64,000 nucleotides of DNA. Origin: Trichoplusia ni. Taxonomy: Eukaryota > Arthropoda > Insecta > Lepidoptera > Noctuidae. Numbering within the stretch: the stretch's first letter is position 1; each line of letters opens with the position of its first letter. The stretch lies in NCBI RefSeq assembly GCF_003590095.1, contig NC_039498.1:4464001-4528000 (forward strand). The letters are read 5' to 3'. Both the position numbers and the translations under genes were made by a program. This document shows, one piece after another, positions 26,401-41,400 of the stretch. The notes beneath the pieces are model-generated. The model was not told the origin of the DNA, did not search any database, and was given only the letters and a program-made list of their open reading frames with translations.

Positions 26401-29400
26401 CTTCTTTGTTTTGAGAAATGCACAATATTTACAATGCTGTAAGTTGAAGGCTTAACAGATGCGATTTGAAATCTGTGTTCAATTCAACACAGTTGAGTAC
26501 CTTTGTAGAATAATATTGTTTGGATGGTGTTTCAAAGAACAATTCAAGTAGGTAGGCCGACTATGAGTTACGTAGGACTTAGCCAAATTATAGTTCAAGG
26601 TGGTGATTATTATTTTCCTGGCTTTACCGATATTTTGGCCGATCATAATATCAGACTGGAATCCAAAAGCATTTTTGCCTCATGTTTCTTACATCCATAT
26701 GTGGTCACTTTCTATATTCTGGATATATTATTCAACATAGTTCATTTGAGACAATAAATCGCATTTGTCTTTGCGGAATAATTTGAAGAAACTGTAATGT
26801 AAATTAAAAAGTGTAATACGTAACTGTCTCAATATTCACTGCAACCGAAGCAATCGATATTGAAAGTGGATAGTTCACAAAAGTTTTTAAGGTCCCTTGT
26901 CAGTTCCAGAACTTTGTTTCTCATGGAATCTTCGCCAAATGATAGTACAGGGGCAAGAACTTTTAAATCTTCTTCATTAAGATATTGAGCTGAAATTGAT
27001 TTTAGTTTTGTCTTCGTACTATTATAGTTATGTTTTTCTTTTGTCAAATATTTTTTTGTTGTCCCTATGTTACGTAAATGTGGGATAGTTAGAAAGATTG
27101 CTGCTGCCTTTTATTTCTAAATCTAACCGAGCTCGCCCTAAGAAAACCCCGAATTTCCCAAGTGAAATATGAATCAGATTGCTTGTGCGATATCAGGATA
27201 GAACAACGTGAATTGTAAAACTTATTGTAAATCTATTTTTAAAGACAAGCTTCAGTTTCTCTAACGCGGCAAATATTCAAGGTCAGCGGTGTTTACTTAC
27301 CATTACTTGCGTCGCTTGACGCTTGCCGATTTGTCAACAATTTTATAAAAAAACACAGTGCACTAATGTTCTATGTCGCTTGACCATTAAACGCCGCGCC
27401 AGTGTAATCTGGTCCCTCGAGGGTCGCGGCGAGTGTTCGGGAGGCAAGCGCCAAGTATAACGTGTGTGAGAGTAAGTGACGAGGGAGGGCCTCGCCGATT
27501 ACACTTTAGAAGCTTTTATTGCTAGCGTATGGATTCCCTCGGGATGTTTACACTTATAGTTTTATTACTGCCAACAGCTGAAGAACGATTCCTCGGCGAA
27601 AACATCTGTCAGATATTTGTGATTTTACGTCTCCAAAGGACTATTGTTGGATGAAGTTTATAAGATATTGTAAAGCGAAACGACTTCAAAAGTTTGCTAA
27701 GTATGTGTTAATATAATATACACATTACACGTATTCTATAATTGTATTCCCCGAAGTGGGCTCGTGGCTTAACCGTTGTCTGCACATGTTTCAGTACGAA
27801 TTTGTGTTATTACTTGGCAGAATTGCTGTCTCACCTTCAGGTGCAAAGTTCTTTTACTGCACGGATAGCCGAGTGTCGAGGTCATCACGCCAAACCGTAA
27901 CGAAATCGTCAGGGGTTCGATCCTCATTTGGGACAATCATTAGTGTGATCCACGAGCCATGAATGACTTGTTTAGACTTGACAAGGACTTTATTCACTTG
28001 AGCGGAAGGCATTTAAAAAAGCAGGTTACTTGTCAATATCGCTTGTACGAAAGTTAATCCTTCATAGTGTTTCGCCACAATCGCCACAGTACTGTAGGTA
28101 TCCTATAATGCTAGAATGTTGATACATTTCCCAGCTCTTTGTAGACCAACACTGTAAACTACTTTAAACTATCAGTGTACGACATCCCGGAGCACAGTAC
28201 GCCAAGTGATTCTTTATTCTTATAGACGAGGAGCTAACGACGAGAACGTCGCTGTAGATAAAACAGATAAAAATAAAAAGGGGTCGCGATCTCAATTCCA
28301 GCAATTATTTCTTTATGGTTTGTGTACTTTCATTAAAATTCATGGTTTTAATCGCTTCAGTGATACAATATAAAATTCTGAGGAGGCCCGTTTGTAAAAA
28401 AAGGCTTTGCCTATATCATTTTACATTTAAGAGAGAGATTTTTTAGATCTACAACTGGTTTTTTGAGAAAATGACAAACCATACTTAACTAGCAATAGCA
28501 AGTTCTTTTTGTTTTAACATGTACTTTTATTAACTGTATATTTGCATGTCTGTATTGTGTCCTATATGCGATATGCGTCATAGCGGCGGATAAATGCTTT
28601 TTTTTTTCTTTTGGTCGTTATAAATTTCAATATCCATTGGTCGTTTTCGTAGATTTTCTCGTTCGTAAAAAGAATAGTTTATTGTAAACAGTTCGTTTAT
28701 TTCAATTAATGTTAAATTTAACGGCAATCTTTAAAAGGTTTTTCCGATATGAAAATCTAATTTGGTTAAACAAAATAGAAGTACATTTTATCTCTTTATC
28801 GTTACAGCACACGAGCTCTTTGACAATAGCTACGTAACATTTGTGCAGGCGCGCGGCCCAAAAAGAGTTGTTTGCTCTCTATGACCGTGTTAGCCGCAAG
28901 TATTCGGAACACGACCGATTCTACTCATACTGTAAACATATTACCACGTGGATCTCAACAAAGTATCTTAACCAAAAAATTAAATTTAAAGTTTATTACA
29001 TTCGAATAAGGCTCGAAATCCTTTGTTTATCGCTCTTATCAGTTTATCACCTGGTTTTAACATGCATTCAAAGGACACTTTAACCTCCATTCGATTACGT
29101 CACTATAATGTCACAGATATACGTAATAATGTGACAATTACGATTCAGATAAATGTGTCGTCTACGTAGGCTTTGTAAATGTTGGTATGTACCTATTAAC
29201 GAGCCAAAAATGTATGAATAAATACCGCGGGTCGTCTTCACGGCGTACAATCTTCAAAATAAAGAACCGTAATTATCAAACTATTTACGTGTGTGCTTGT
29301 TACCACTTCACGCTCAAACGGCTGGATAGATTTTGAAGAAATTTGGTATGCAGACAGCCGATACCTTAGATTAATAAATTATTAAATGTAAAACCAATGT

Positions 29401-32400
29401 TCAACATATGTTAAATACTAAGTATAAGAAAACAAGTTGAGCGTACATCGCGACAATGTGATATCTTGTTCGCAACCTCATTTGTATCGCTCCAGCCCTA
29501 ACCTCCACTTTCCTAGATTACAACTACGTACAATACAATTTATATTTACTACAATCCATTTTACAAATGAAAGAAATCTGAGTACCAGCTAGGTTTGTTT
29601 TGCAAAACTTAAATCGTAAGTCTTTTTGTTTGATACTTTTCACTCTACACTAATTTTACCAACCGACTTGAAAATAATGTTCTTCTTAATTTTCTTAATT
29701 TGTGTTATTTTCAGTACTCTACAATTATTTCACATTATCAATTTTTGCCAACTCTTAGGTCTTTTAGCCAACGACTGATTTAAAACACTGCCAAACCTGG
29801 ACATGTTTTACTAACAAATCAACAATGCGATAACGTTATAACAATTTTGTGTCGCAATTTGCGTTTTTCGATTCGTATTTCAATTCAATAAAAATAAATA
29901 AAAATGCAACAATAGTTAAAAACTGTAGTCGAATTACAGCATGTTCGTTACACACAATAGGAAATCAAACCTATTGTTCAGGAAGTCAGGTGCAATGTTT
30001 TTCACAACTATTGAATATTTAAATAAAATAACAACTGGGTTTACAACTTGGACTTTGTTTGTGCTATTGTGATGGCGAGTTTGCGGTGTTGCAGTCAAAG
30101 CTTTTTGCAATTCGTTAACTGAAAAGTTTTGTTGCCTTTGTTTAAAATGTTAACCAATACTCTCTGGCGCGTGCACTAAATATCTGTGGTCATGTGCATG
30201 TCTTAAGCCCTATTGAGAACGTTTCTGAAGGCGGTATATACAAGTCGTTTAAATTCATGTAAAATTATCCATTAACTCCTGTCGACCCCAAGGGGGTTCT
30301 AATCAAGAGTAAAAAGTAATTTATGTTCGGACTTAATGACCAAATTTTTAAGGAGTAAAAACAGTAGGTATGTCTTGTATGGATCGATAAAAAATCATAG
30401 ACAGATAGTACGTACATTGACATATTGTTTCGGAACTCTTATACTGGCACGAAAATCTTTTTTTCTTTTGAAACTATTCTTGGAAAAACTATTTTAAACT
30501 AAATTCGTTGTAGGTTCTACTAGCTTGGTACTAGCCCTGAGTATCTCGTTAATGTTCGAAGGCAGCACAATCCTTCCTCCACCACCATTATACATAATTA
30601 AGTTTTCAAGCCAAACTGAAAGCTTCGTCTTAACAAATTACGTACTTAGAAATTCTTTCGTATTTTATTTACAGTTTCAACCGTAATGAGTGATGTTGTG
30701 TTGAGACTCTGTTTCACTTTAATATTCACACTTTCCGGAGCTTCGAGAAACAACAAGTATTCTCCAATCCGTTTAAGGAGAGTGGAGTCTGCTGCATTCC
30801 TTTAATGACGTCACGACGCGCTTGTAAAGACCAAGCTGCCTTTTTAATGCGTGAAGTATAGTTTATCTACATTATAGATATCAAAATAGTACCAAAGTCA
30901 TTGTACCAAAAATTCCGGATAAAAGATAACACATTATAAAGCTATTTTTTCAAGTTAAACCTTTTTACTCGGAGCTTCCATATAAACGAAACTGTTATAA
31001 TTTTGAAACAAAAATAAATTTATTTTCGTACTTTTAGCTAAAAGGGTTTTTAGCCAAAAGAGTATTAAATACTCATGATAATTAATAACTTTTGTTTTAG
31101 AACTTCCGCTAAATAATTTATAGTCATAACAGTATATTTCGGTGTTGGCTCAACGGAGAAGTAATTGGCTCTCCGTTGTTAATGCTGTTAGGGTCCACCG
31201 ACAATTTTTTCAAGGAAAAATTCGTTTTGTCGTCAGTTTTGTTCCTCGCTTTTACCACTGCTTCATAATTAGTGTAAGAGATTAATACACGTAGTTTAAG
31301 TGCAATGACTCCAGTTAGCTACCCTTTTGGTACAGGGAGAGATAGTGGTTATCATGCAACAAACATGTTTTCAATTCTAAGTAGTCGCGTGCTTCAAAGA
31401 TCTATTATGAAATTGGAATGAAGCTATTGACATACTTTGAATAAGTCGCAGATTTATGTTCAAAATTACGTTTTCGTCATAAGGCAACCCTTATTTTATT
31501 AACACCAAACATGACTTATATGAATGTGTAAAATGAGGTTCACGTTAATGAATGCTCATGCAACGTTCAGCGCATTACAGAAATTCCGATTTTATTAAAC
31601 TCGTCAAATTCCTTGCGTTTTACTCGGCGATACTCGATATTGTTGTTGAATTGTTCGCTGTTCAATGCTGCATTCATAAAATATTTCATCTCAAAACTAT
31701 TTATACGTGTAAAGGTATTTGCGGGGAGTTAACATTGTTCAAAATTGATTGTAATGAGTTGTTGATATCCATACTTATCTACCATTAACAATTGCCATAT
31801 CAAGGGCATTATTGACGTATACCTCGACTTGGCACGATCCAGTCAGCGTGTCATCAAGAATGCATTGAGAAGGTTACCGTTCGAGTACGTCGCGTTAAAC
31901 ACGTTTACATCAGGCCTTCTGCGATAAACTGTCATGATTGCCATAACAATAACCCCATTTACTTGGTCGGTAAACAACTGTTTGATGTGCTACTTTGACT
32001 ACTGAGAAATTACGTTGAATTTTGCCGATCGTATTATAGGCGGCTAGTGGCTACTCTTTAACATGGGTTAACGATCTAGCGATTTCTTACCTTCGTGTGT
32101 ATTATGTGTGCATGAAAGCGAACTCACCGTAATTCTATTACTGTTTATTATAAGCAACAATAGTTAGATCCACAAATTTCTGAAGATGACAATAAATATT
32201 TTGTTACGTCCGCACTTGTAATGAATAACATATGCAGACACTAAATACTCACATGGGTACGGTGTAGGATAATCCTGAAAAAAAACAAGCTAAAAAAGAA
32301 ATAAGTTGTTTTCCAGTCATTCGTACAATTGTCGCATTGAGGTCACATACGTTTTGCTTCGCATTGCTTTAGACGCATCTGGTCTGGACATGAGATGAAT

Positions 32401-35400
32401 TAACAAAACGTTTACAACTTAGCGGGGTTCGTTGATTTTAATTTGTCGTTTAGTGATTTAAGTTCGAACTAGGATTGGATTGACTTCACTAGCATGTCAG
32501 GTTTACAGTATGCTGGGACTGTGATGAGACACACGGTGTATAAGCGTATGTCACGCTCAAACACGCAGCACGCACCGCGCACGCAGCGTCTAAGAATAAA
32601 TACTACAATAAATAATTTTAGAAACACTGTTCCTTTGTCTTTTGGTTTTGTCCGGCGAAGTTTAATATCAGCTTCCTTGTAAGAAACTGCGAAAGCTCAG
32701 TTTTGAACGAGTCTTATAATTATATCGCATAACTTTGTCTATCCGCTGCAGGTGACCAATACTAAGCAGAGAAGTATCCTGTGTCAATACAAGTATCGAC
32801 AAGCGAGTAAACCAACCCGCATCCAAATTATTGGACACGACACTTGAATTCAAACTGACAGATACACGCTAGTCAAAAAACCGAACTAACGGGTTTTTCT
32901 CGTACGTAGTTTAATAAAACAAACGATTCTAATAAAATCATTTATAGCCACTAAAACAACAGTTGCTGAATGTTTATTTTAAACGGTTAGATGCTTTAAA
33001 CCACAAGCTAAATATGGCACCCGATATACTTATTTGGTTCGGGTTGGAATTTATTATTATATGGAAATCAATGAAAAAGACACACATAAAAGTTAATTCA
33101 AAAGCCATAATGATTGCACACGAAGTACACAGTTTTCGAATATTGATTGTGAAGGTATGAAATAAAATGTAAGCATTAATTGAACTAAAAAAAATATTTG
33201 CAACATATTTTTGTAAACAATAGGAGTACCGGGTAACATACTATATATTTGTTAGTAACCGTTTTGTAGTAAATAAGTCAAGCAAATACTGTTAATTAGC
33301 AGAATTTTCAAAATATCAATAAAATAGCAAACAGCTTGCCGGTTCCAAAGCTAATAGAAGCATCTATTCACATTTCTGCTAAACAAAAAAACGAGATATC
33401 GTAGCTATGCCCGCCTCTTCCTACTCACACATTATACTGCAACGTTCTATTGTTCAGCCATTACAGAAGTATTTGAATAATGTAGCTCGCACTTTACTGA
33501 TGTGGTCCTTTACTTAAACCTTGTTATACAATCTGATATGTTGGATCTCTGTCAGTAAATTTTCACAAAATTTGAGTTATTTTTAATGTTTTTTTTTACC
33601 GTAAATTTTGTATCGAGCTACGGTTTTATGTGGATAATTTAAGCATTGACAAGTAAGGGAGCAACTAACAACAAATATCCTTTTATTCTCTATCACGCTT
33701 GTAATAATGCTATAACTTGTTGCCAATACATAAATACATAAAGCAATCACAACTCCATATTCGATCACGCTGCATCAAATATTAATTTTCATGAATCTGT
33801 CCATCTTGTTATTGACAAGTTGAAGTAGGTTGAATTTCAATTGTATCGTTTATAATATATCAATATTAACAGGTGAACTTCTAATAAATAATACAGGAGA
33901 AAGTTTACTATGATGCACATAGAAACTTATAAACATTTATAAACTTTATAAGTATGTATTGCAATGTGCCTTGTTTATCTATCGACCCAGAGAAGACGTT
34001 GATAAAGCCAAGCTTATTTAAAATTCCCGACTAGCTTCAACTTCAGTAACTGATGCCAGTTTCCACAACAAACTTGTTACTTCTTCAGAGGCACTATAAT
34101 TGCGCATTAAGTGACGCGAATCGCTCCCTAGCTTTAATTAGAGCAACTTGCTGGAACTCTTCAGACTTGTAGAAAACGATGGCTTTGGCGATGGCTTTGA
34201 CTAGGGGTCGATTAAACGTATCTTAACTTTTCCTAGCGGACAATATTTATGTTTTAATCGGCAGGGTTGCATACCCAAAGTATACATTCAGATGATATAT
34301 TATTTCTGTTATGGCTACGTCAATAAAAATCGAGACGGTGGTTTTGCTACCGACCCTCAATTTTAATCTTTAACGATTTATTTTCTCTAGCTTATTGAGG
34401 CGAGTCCGTCTCGCACTGGACCGGCTCTTTATTTCTTTTCATGCTTGCTTTGGTCCCTTAATTGTCAGACGGACCTCATAATTCCTCTTTCCCGGTATAC
34501 TCCCCCGCAGGTGACCAGAATCTTACGCTTGGTCTGTCGTCGTCCATCAGACCGGCGAAGTCGATTACTATTCCGCTAGCTTTATAATTAACTTGACTGC
34601 AATCCGGCCTGACACGAGGCCAACGTGATTGGTTTAGCTTTTGGATAAATATGAAATGTACACCTATGACAAGATTTCTATGAATAAACCAACGTTTTCG
34701 GTAATTATTCGAATAAGTCTAGGTAATATGACTAAATTGTAAAAAGCGAATCTTTTTCGGCGTTCATTGAATATTCTATCCCGTCTAAAGTTCGTCATTA
34801 GCACTAAGTAACGCTAAACTTACTAAATCCCCCAAATATGAAGAAAATAACGCACGGCTGATGCAACCTTGATTACACGCTCGATACAGTAAAAGCTCTT
34901 GACGCGCATCAACAAAGTTCCCGACAACATCCAAAGTTTATGCAGATGCAAGCGAGCGCTCGAGATCCACCGATCGGAGGACGCGCAACTTGTAACTTAT
35001 TGAACTTTAATCTCGCATGACTGCCTCAGCAAAGTTACTCGCTTTTCGGATTAATAACAGCAAATAAATCATAGAGACTCGTGTTAACTGGAATTATGCT
35101 TTCTCATCCAGAAACTGACGTCGTTAAAACTTACTTGTTTTTATTTTAGAGATCTGCATTTGATTATGAACTTTTATTTTATTGATCACACTACCGATAC
35201 ATAAATTATGATAATTGCCAAAGAAGATAAGAACCATTAGAATTATATAAATTAACCCCTATTATCTTGGCCACGGCATCACGCGTGAACGGCTGGATCG
35301 ATTTCGTTAATTTTTTTTTCGTTAATGTCTAGAGAGAGCAACAAAACGAAAAAAAAATGCGCGGAGAAATAGTAATTTTAAGAAAACTTAACCACACGAT

Positions 35401-38400
35401 ATTTAGAAATCCCGACTTTTGTTACGATAGACTTGAAATTCTAGAAACTGCGGATCTCAAGTAGTTAGTTATGTAATTACCAAACCGTAAACAGTAAATT
35501 AGTGAAGCGTTTGCGATTGTGTTTGCCATCCATTTGAGCTTGTATTAAGGCCAATAAGGCAGTGCTTACTGTTGCCGGTATTCACGTCCGAATGGTAATG
35601 TGACCTTGCCAAGTGATGCATCACGCCCGCGCTGCCCTAATTATGGACAATCCAACCTTGTCCTAATATAAGTAGCTGTTCTTTAGTGTTAGCCGTAGAC
35701 TGATTTTTCATTCAATTGATAAAATGTGAGCAGGTAGAAAAATGAATAAAAACTTATTGTAAAGTCGCAATTATTTTTTATGCAAAAAAATATCAAATTA
35801 AATTGACACTTTACAAAATATATATTTAGTTTACATTGATGTTAATGAACAAATCTGTTATTACCCGATGCATTGACCTGGTTAGTTAAGAGTATTATGT
35901 ACGTCTCATTATTATTCCAAATATTCAATGCACATCTCCGATTCGCACCGCTTATACAATTAAATTATCTATCAATTCAATTCTTGCTTAGAATACGATA
36001 ACGCGTTTAAATTTAATATTTTAGAATCTAGTCATGTATTTGTAATAAAGATATCGACTATTTATTGAATTTACATTACACTGCATGTATTAAATGTGCA
36101 GCGTCGTGAAAGGGATAAAATTCTAACTTGTGTGCGATGAATTTTAATGGTTGAATTTAAGTTGCTGCTTTCATAGAAGCGCCAACTCAGAAAGATTAAT
36201 ATGTTTGGCTGATATCTATCAGTGTTTCGTAACGTGTACCTAAAGGCTAATGTAAAACTTTGAATTGTTGCTCATGAAACCTACAATTTTTCTTTCTTAC
36301 GATTCTCTCAATTTTATTAGCCTTGAACAGTCCTAATTCCTAAGCTCAGTCTAATTTTCCAAATCAAATACATGGCCCAAGTATATAATCGACAGTTACC
36401 GTTCTAGACTCTTCACTACAATAACAATGCCAATCTAATATACATTTAACTGACATTTATATTCTTTGACGTTTCGTTGAACGTCTTCTTCTAAGGACTA
36501 TTACACAACGATAGTCGTACAGAGAGAAAAATGTATTGCGAATTGCGCGCGCTCTTTATTTGGATTGCCACTTGTAAGGTACTTGTCTTTATGTGCCCTT
36601 CCTTTTTCTTAAGAGTTCCGAAGCCGACGCGAATCGACCTCTATTCCTAAGACTACGCTGTCTTTCCGTCTGTAAAGTAGCTTTAGCTAAACAGTTGACA
36701 TTTTTACAGATGATTTCTCTCTCCACTTTAAAAACAAATAATACAAACCTTAAATCAATCTGAATCTGTATGGACCTTGTGTCGACTTGCATTTCTGTCC
36801 TTGTATTAAGTGGTTCTTGACCGTTAGTGCAATTATAACCATCTGTATAAAACATGGATTTACAAAACTACGAACTAAAATAACTGATTTCTTTAATTGA
36901 TTACTAATGACTGAATCCTGAAACCTGAAGATACCTCTTGAAATACTTGACACTGAATACCGAAGTCGATGGAGTATACTTACAGATCAAGAGTATTTTA
37001 TATTTAGGTAACCGATAACGGTATAATTATTGTTATGAATATGCCCGACGTTTACGTGCGAAATCGCTGCGCGTACGTCATCGCAGCGTAGTCAGTAAGG
37101 ACGGACTCATAGTAACATATATTTAAATGCGTTACGCAACACACAATTCGGCTAAGACACAGTGAAAACAGAAGGCTTGTGTGAGGTTACATTTTTGACT
37201 ATCACTTTTTTGAGATTAACAAGTTTTTGGATGAGAAATGACATGGAGGGTTGCAGAAAAATGGGTTATAGAAATACAAATTTTCCAAAAATAATAACTA
37301 CTTATAAAATTTGTAGCCTTGCCAACAATTGCTTCTTCTTCTGATTATAGTGATTAAGTATTCTTACAGGCCTATACATAAGGCTCATTAGTAATTTTAC
37401 CAGTATTGCATGAACTTGCATGGTCCTATTTTTTGGACTTAAGCAGTGCTTTTATTCGGTGGATGTCCGACATCACCACGCTCTGACCTGGACGACATCC
37501 GACGTGGATTGAAGTCATTAGGATTTTACCCCGGGAAAAGAAATATTTTTGGAGTGGTACTTTTCAGTTTCCCTGTCAAGTGGTTCAGGTGATGCTATAA
37601 CGAAAGTAGGTAACGTACGAGGATCCCACACATGTTGCCGCATACTTACTACGTGATCTAGACTTAGTTATAACGCTTTCCGTTTCGAGGCGAAATTCCG
37701 ATGCCGTCAGTTCAAGCTCTCAATCTGTTAGGTTGATTAGGTCAAACCATTGTATTCCGTTCTTATTTTTCTAAACGTTTTGAATGTCATTGCAAACCAT
37801 AAGAGGCATTATGAGGTAGCGAGAAAATCCTTGTCTCGTACCCTTATGCTATTGTAGGTAAAATACTAACAAACTTTTAGTTCGTCAGGTAGATTTCCAA
37901 AAAACGCAAATATTGTGTATATTTTTTTTTCAACGCGGAAACAAAAATGATTTCGATACAGTAGGTAATTTAAAATCTCGTGTGATATCTTTGAAAACCG
38001 ACAACTAATGTTATGGGTTCTAGCCTCCACTTCCATACTTTTCACTATCTTACTTTTGTTTTATGTTTGTAGTTTTTTTACTGATTAACTTAATATTTAA
38101 AAAAAATATTTATTAAATATTATTTTGACGATATTTTTTATTTTATTAGTACACCCTTTTATATTAAAAAAAATACGATCTAAGATGACCTTCAGCACTT
38201 CAAAACTCCATCAAAAAAACTTTACCCGATAACAAATTTCCAACCCAAGTGTGTTCAGGATTTTATATTTTTTTAATAAATAATTGTAACTTTCCATAGT
38301 CTATGATATTAGTAAATGTTATAATGGGAAGCCGGAACTTACGAATGGTCAAACACAGTACATTATTATTATGTGCAGACGTATTACGTCCAAAGGTTTA

Positions 38401-41400
38401 ATATCAGTTTTCTAAAATAGCCCTGCTAAAAATATCGTACTACAATAGTGGCTTACAAGACGTTCCACAACGTCCATCCTAATGTAACATATTCAGTGAA
38501 TTCAGATTTCAGATACATTGTATCTGTTTCCAAGAATATTCTAGAAATAGTTTCTTGAAGATAACCTTTTGTATTCTATAATCAGGGTTTACCAATATTC
38601 GGTAAGGTAATAAATTCGAAGATGACCAATTGTTTGCAAGTTTGGTTTTTTTAGGGTCGAAACCCTCAGAGTTGTGACTCCGACTTTCACTTCTTTTCTG
38701 TTATTTTTGTACGCTTTTTGTTTTATTTTTTGTAACCTTATTTATGACTCCTGATAAACTGCTGCATCTCACAAGGATCAAACATCGGTATTTATCAAAG
38801 CTGACAACATAACTCCCTCTATCTTGACGTCGTATAAGTTGGTCTAATTTACTTGAAACTGGAAACTTTCTTGAAACTTTACAATATGAAACTTGACTGA
38901 GCTCGCGCAAACCTAGTGAGTGGTATATCTAATTACTCACTCGGAAAACATCATTTAGGAGGAATTTGATGTTCTGTAAGACTAAAACTCGCTTTCACTT
39001 ATAAAGTGTGTATAATACATGTATAAAGTGTTACTTGAGCAGTCAGGTACTCGTAATAATACGCAGCGTTTCGCCGCTGGTATTATTGAACCCGTTGTAT
39101 AGGTAAGGTTAGGTCGCCTCCGTGGCACACCTGTTGTCCAAATATAGACAAACATGTGACCGCGGCTTTCTCGCTCGCTAACCGATGAAAGCATCGCCTT
39201 CTAACAAACAAAATAAATTTGTCTGCACTTGAGTTCGCCCGTCTACAAATATTTGTCGGCCCTACATGAACTTGTGAGTATACGTCACAAAGGGTTCAAT
39301 GTAAACGAATATATGCAGAAAGTGAACAGACTAGACGTTGACTGAACTCGCGAAAAATATTGAACAGAAGTTGATACAAATGGTAATATAATATTACTAA
39401 ACTTGCTGAAACCAAGAAAATAATTTGCTATATTGATGATATAAGCGAGACGCATTTAACGTCATGGTAAACATATGTTAACAATTTTGGCAAAAGATAA
39501 TATAAATAGTTTTAAAAGTAAGAAAATGTTAAAACTATTTATAAATGTAAAAGATGTTTTATCGAAGTAAACAAAGACGTCCCGAAATAAAAATAAATAG
39601 TATATTAATAAGACGATCTCGCTGGTTGTGATTTCGGCGTCATTTGGCCGAGGCATTCGATCTCGGCGCTGCGTGTCGAAACGTGATCGTTTCATTCACA
39701 TGTCGTTAGATAAAGATAACAAGAGTTTTGCAAGTGTTTCGTAACTAGCGCCTGTCTTACCTTGCGACGCCTTCGAAATAATGATAAGGGTTTGATGGTA
39801 CTGTTGACATACAGATGAATTGGACACGTTACATACACCAACGTGTTTTTGTTGCCAAATTATGTTTGTCATTAAAATTGTGTCGCATTTTCCCAGTATC
39901 CCGTGCTCGGGAGTAGTTCTACAAGTTTCACAATACAATACCTAAATATGTACCTATTAATAAACGTAGTGTCTTTTCATTGAATTCTTCAATTGAGGCG
40001 GTAGATACGTTTAGTATTAAGCTTAATGATGTTACTGGAAGTAGTAAAAGATAAAATAAAAAACAACGTTTCCAAATCTGTTGATATAATTATCTCAATG
40101 TAGATCAAAGACCTTATTCTACGTTTAAAATTAGTTCATTGACAGCGCTGAGTTTATTTCGTCGCCACATGTGCCACCGTACTCTCGTTGGATACATTTT
40201 TGTTTTCGGCGTTTGACCGACAATAACTTTCTTGACAACACGATTTTATGTGTTAACAAAATATTCTCGGTAAACTTTGATACTTTTCAGTTTATTCGCA
40301 GCCTTTCTCCAAATATAGTCATTGGATTTCAAATAATTCAACATACTTAGACAAATTGTATTTTGATGTTTCCATACATTTACGCGGTCAGCGTATACGC
40401 TTGTCGAAATGTTACTTGTCTAAGAGTGCAGAATGGATAAGCTGGTGATATTTTCTTTTTTATGTACCCATTTCTTTATGATCCCATCTGTTCCCAGCAT
40501 AACTTGAAACATAAGCCTTAATTTTTGTCAAGTGTTTTACTGCCTAATAGTCGTTAGTCATGACAGCGGGTGCTAAAACACTCATAACGCATTTGACAGG
40601 TGCGTGTGCCGACTTGCCGGCAATGTTTATGTTTCCATACATAAATAAGTATACTACCGACCGACTGATAATACGTGTACTAAATTATGCTAATTTCAAA
40701 TTATATTATTTCCTTTTACTTTATTTTTGTAATGAAATTTGTGAAGGACATGTCTTCAAGATCAAAATAAATAATTCCTGAAAGATTTTGGAGTAATTGG
40801 TTAGTCCGCCTGCTATTATAAACACCTATAAGATTGCTCCTCAATTTTGCCGCCAAAACGTTCAACTCAAATACATTTATGATTCGTTCAGTACTGCGTG
40901 GTCGTAATTATTAAAGAGTCAAATTTGTATCTCGTAAATATTGTATATTTGACTTTTACGGGCGTCCGTAAACTCGTTCCAAATGTGCACTTACCTCGTG
41001 ATTAGTGTCCGTGCCCATACACTAAATATTATTACACATTATTTATAAATTTAATAACGATATTAACTATAACTTTCAAGATGTTGGTTAATGCTTTCAA
41101 GCTTAGGAAAATTACTAACGAAATGAGTCATAATTTCTATTTATTCTTATTGAAAACTTGTATCCTAAATAAAATACAAATACCATTATTTTCAAAAACA
41201 AACCTATACATACAGTGAAAGAAAACTATTGTAAAAGTCTGACTAAAAACGATATAGAAAAAAGAATGATAGATCGGAAGTCAGCAAAAGAAAATACAAT
41301 TAGTAGTCTCAATTGAGTCTCGATAAACAATAGCAGCTATTAACTTCACAGGGAACTAATCGGCTTTGCAATTGAATGTGGATCGGGCGAATGGTTTATT

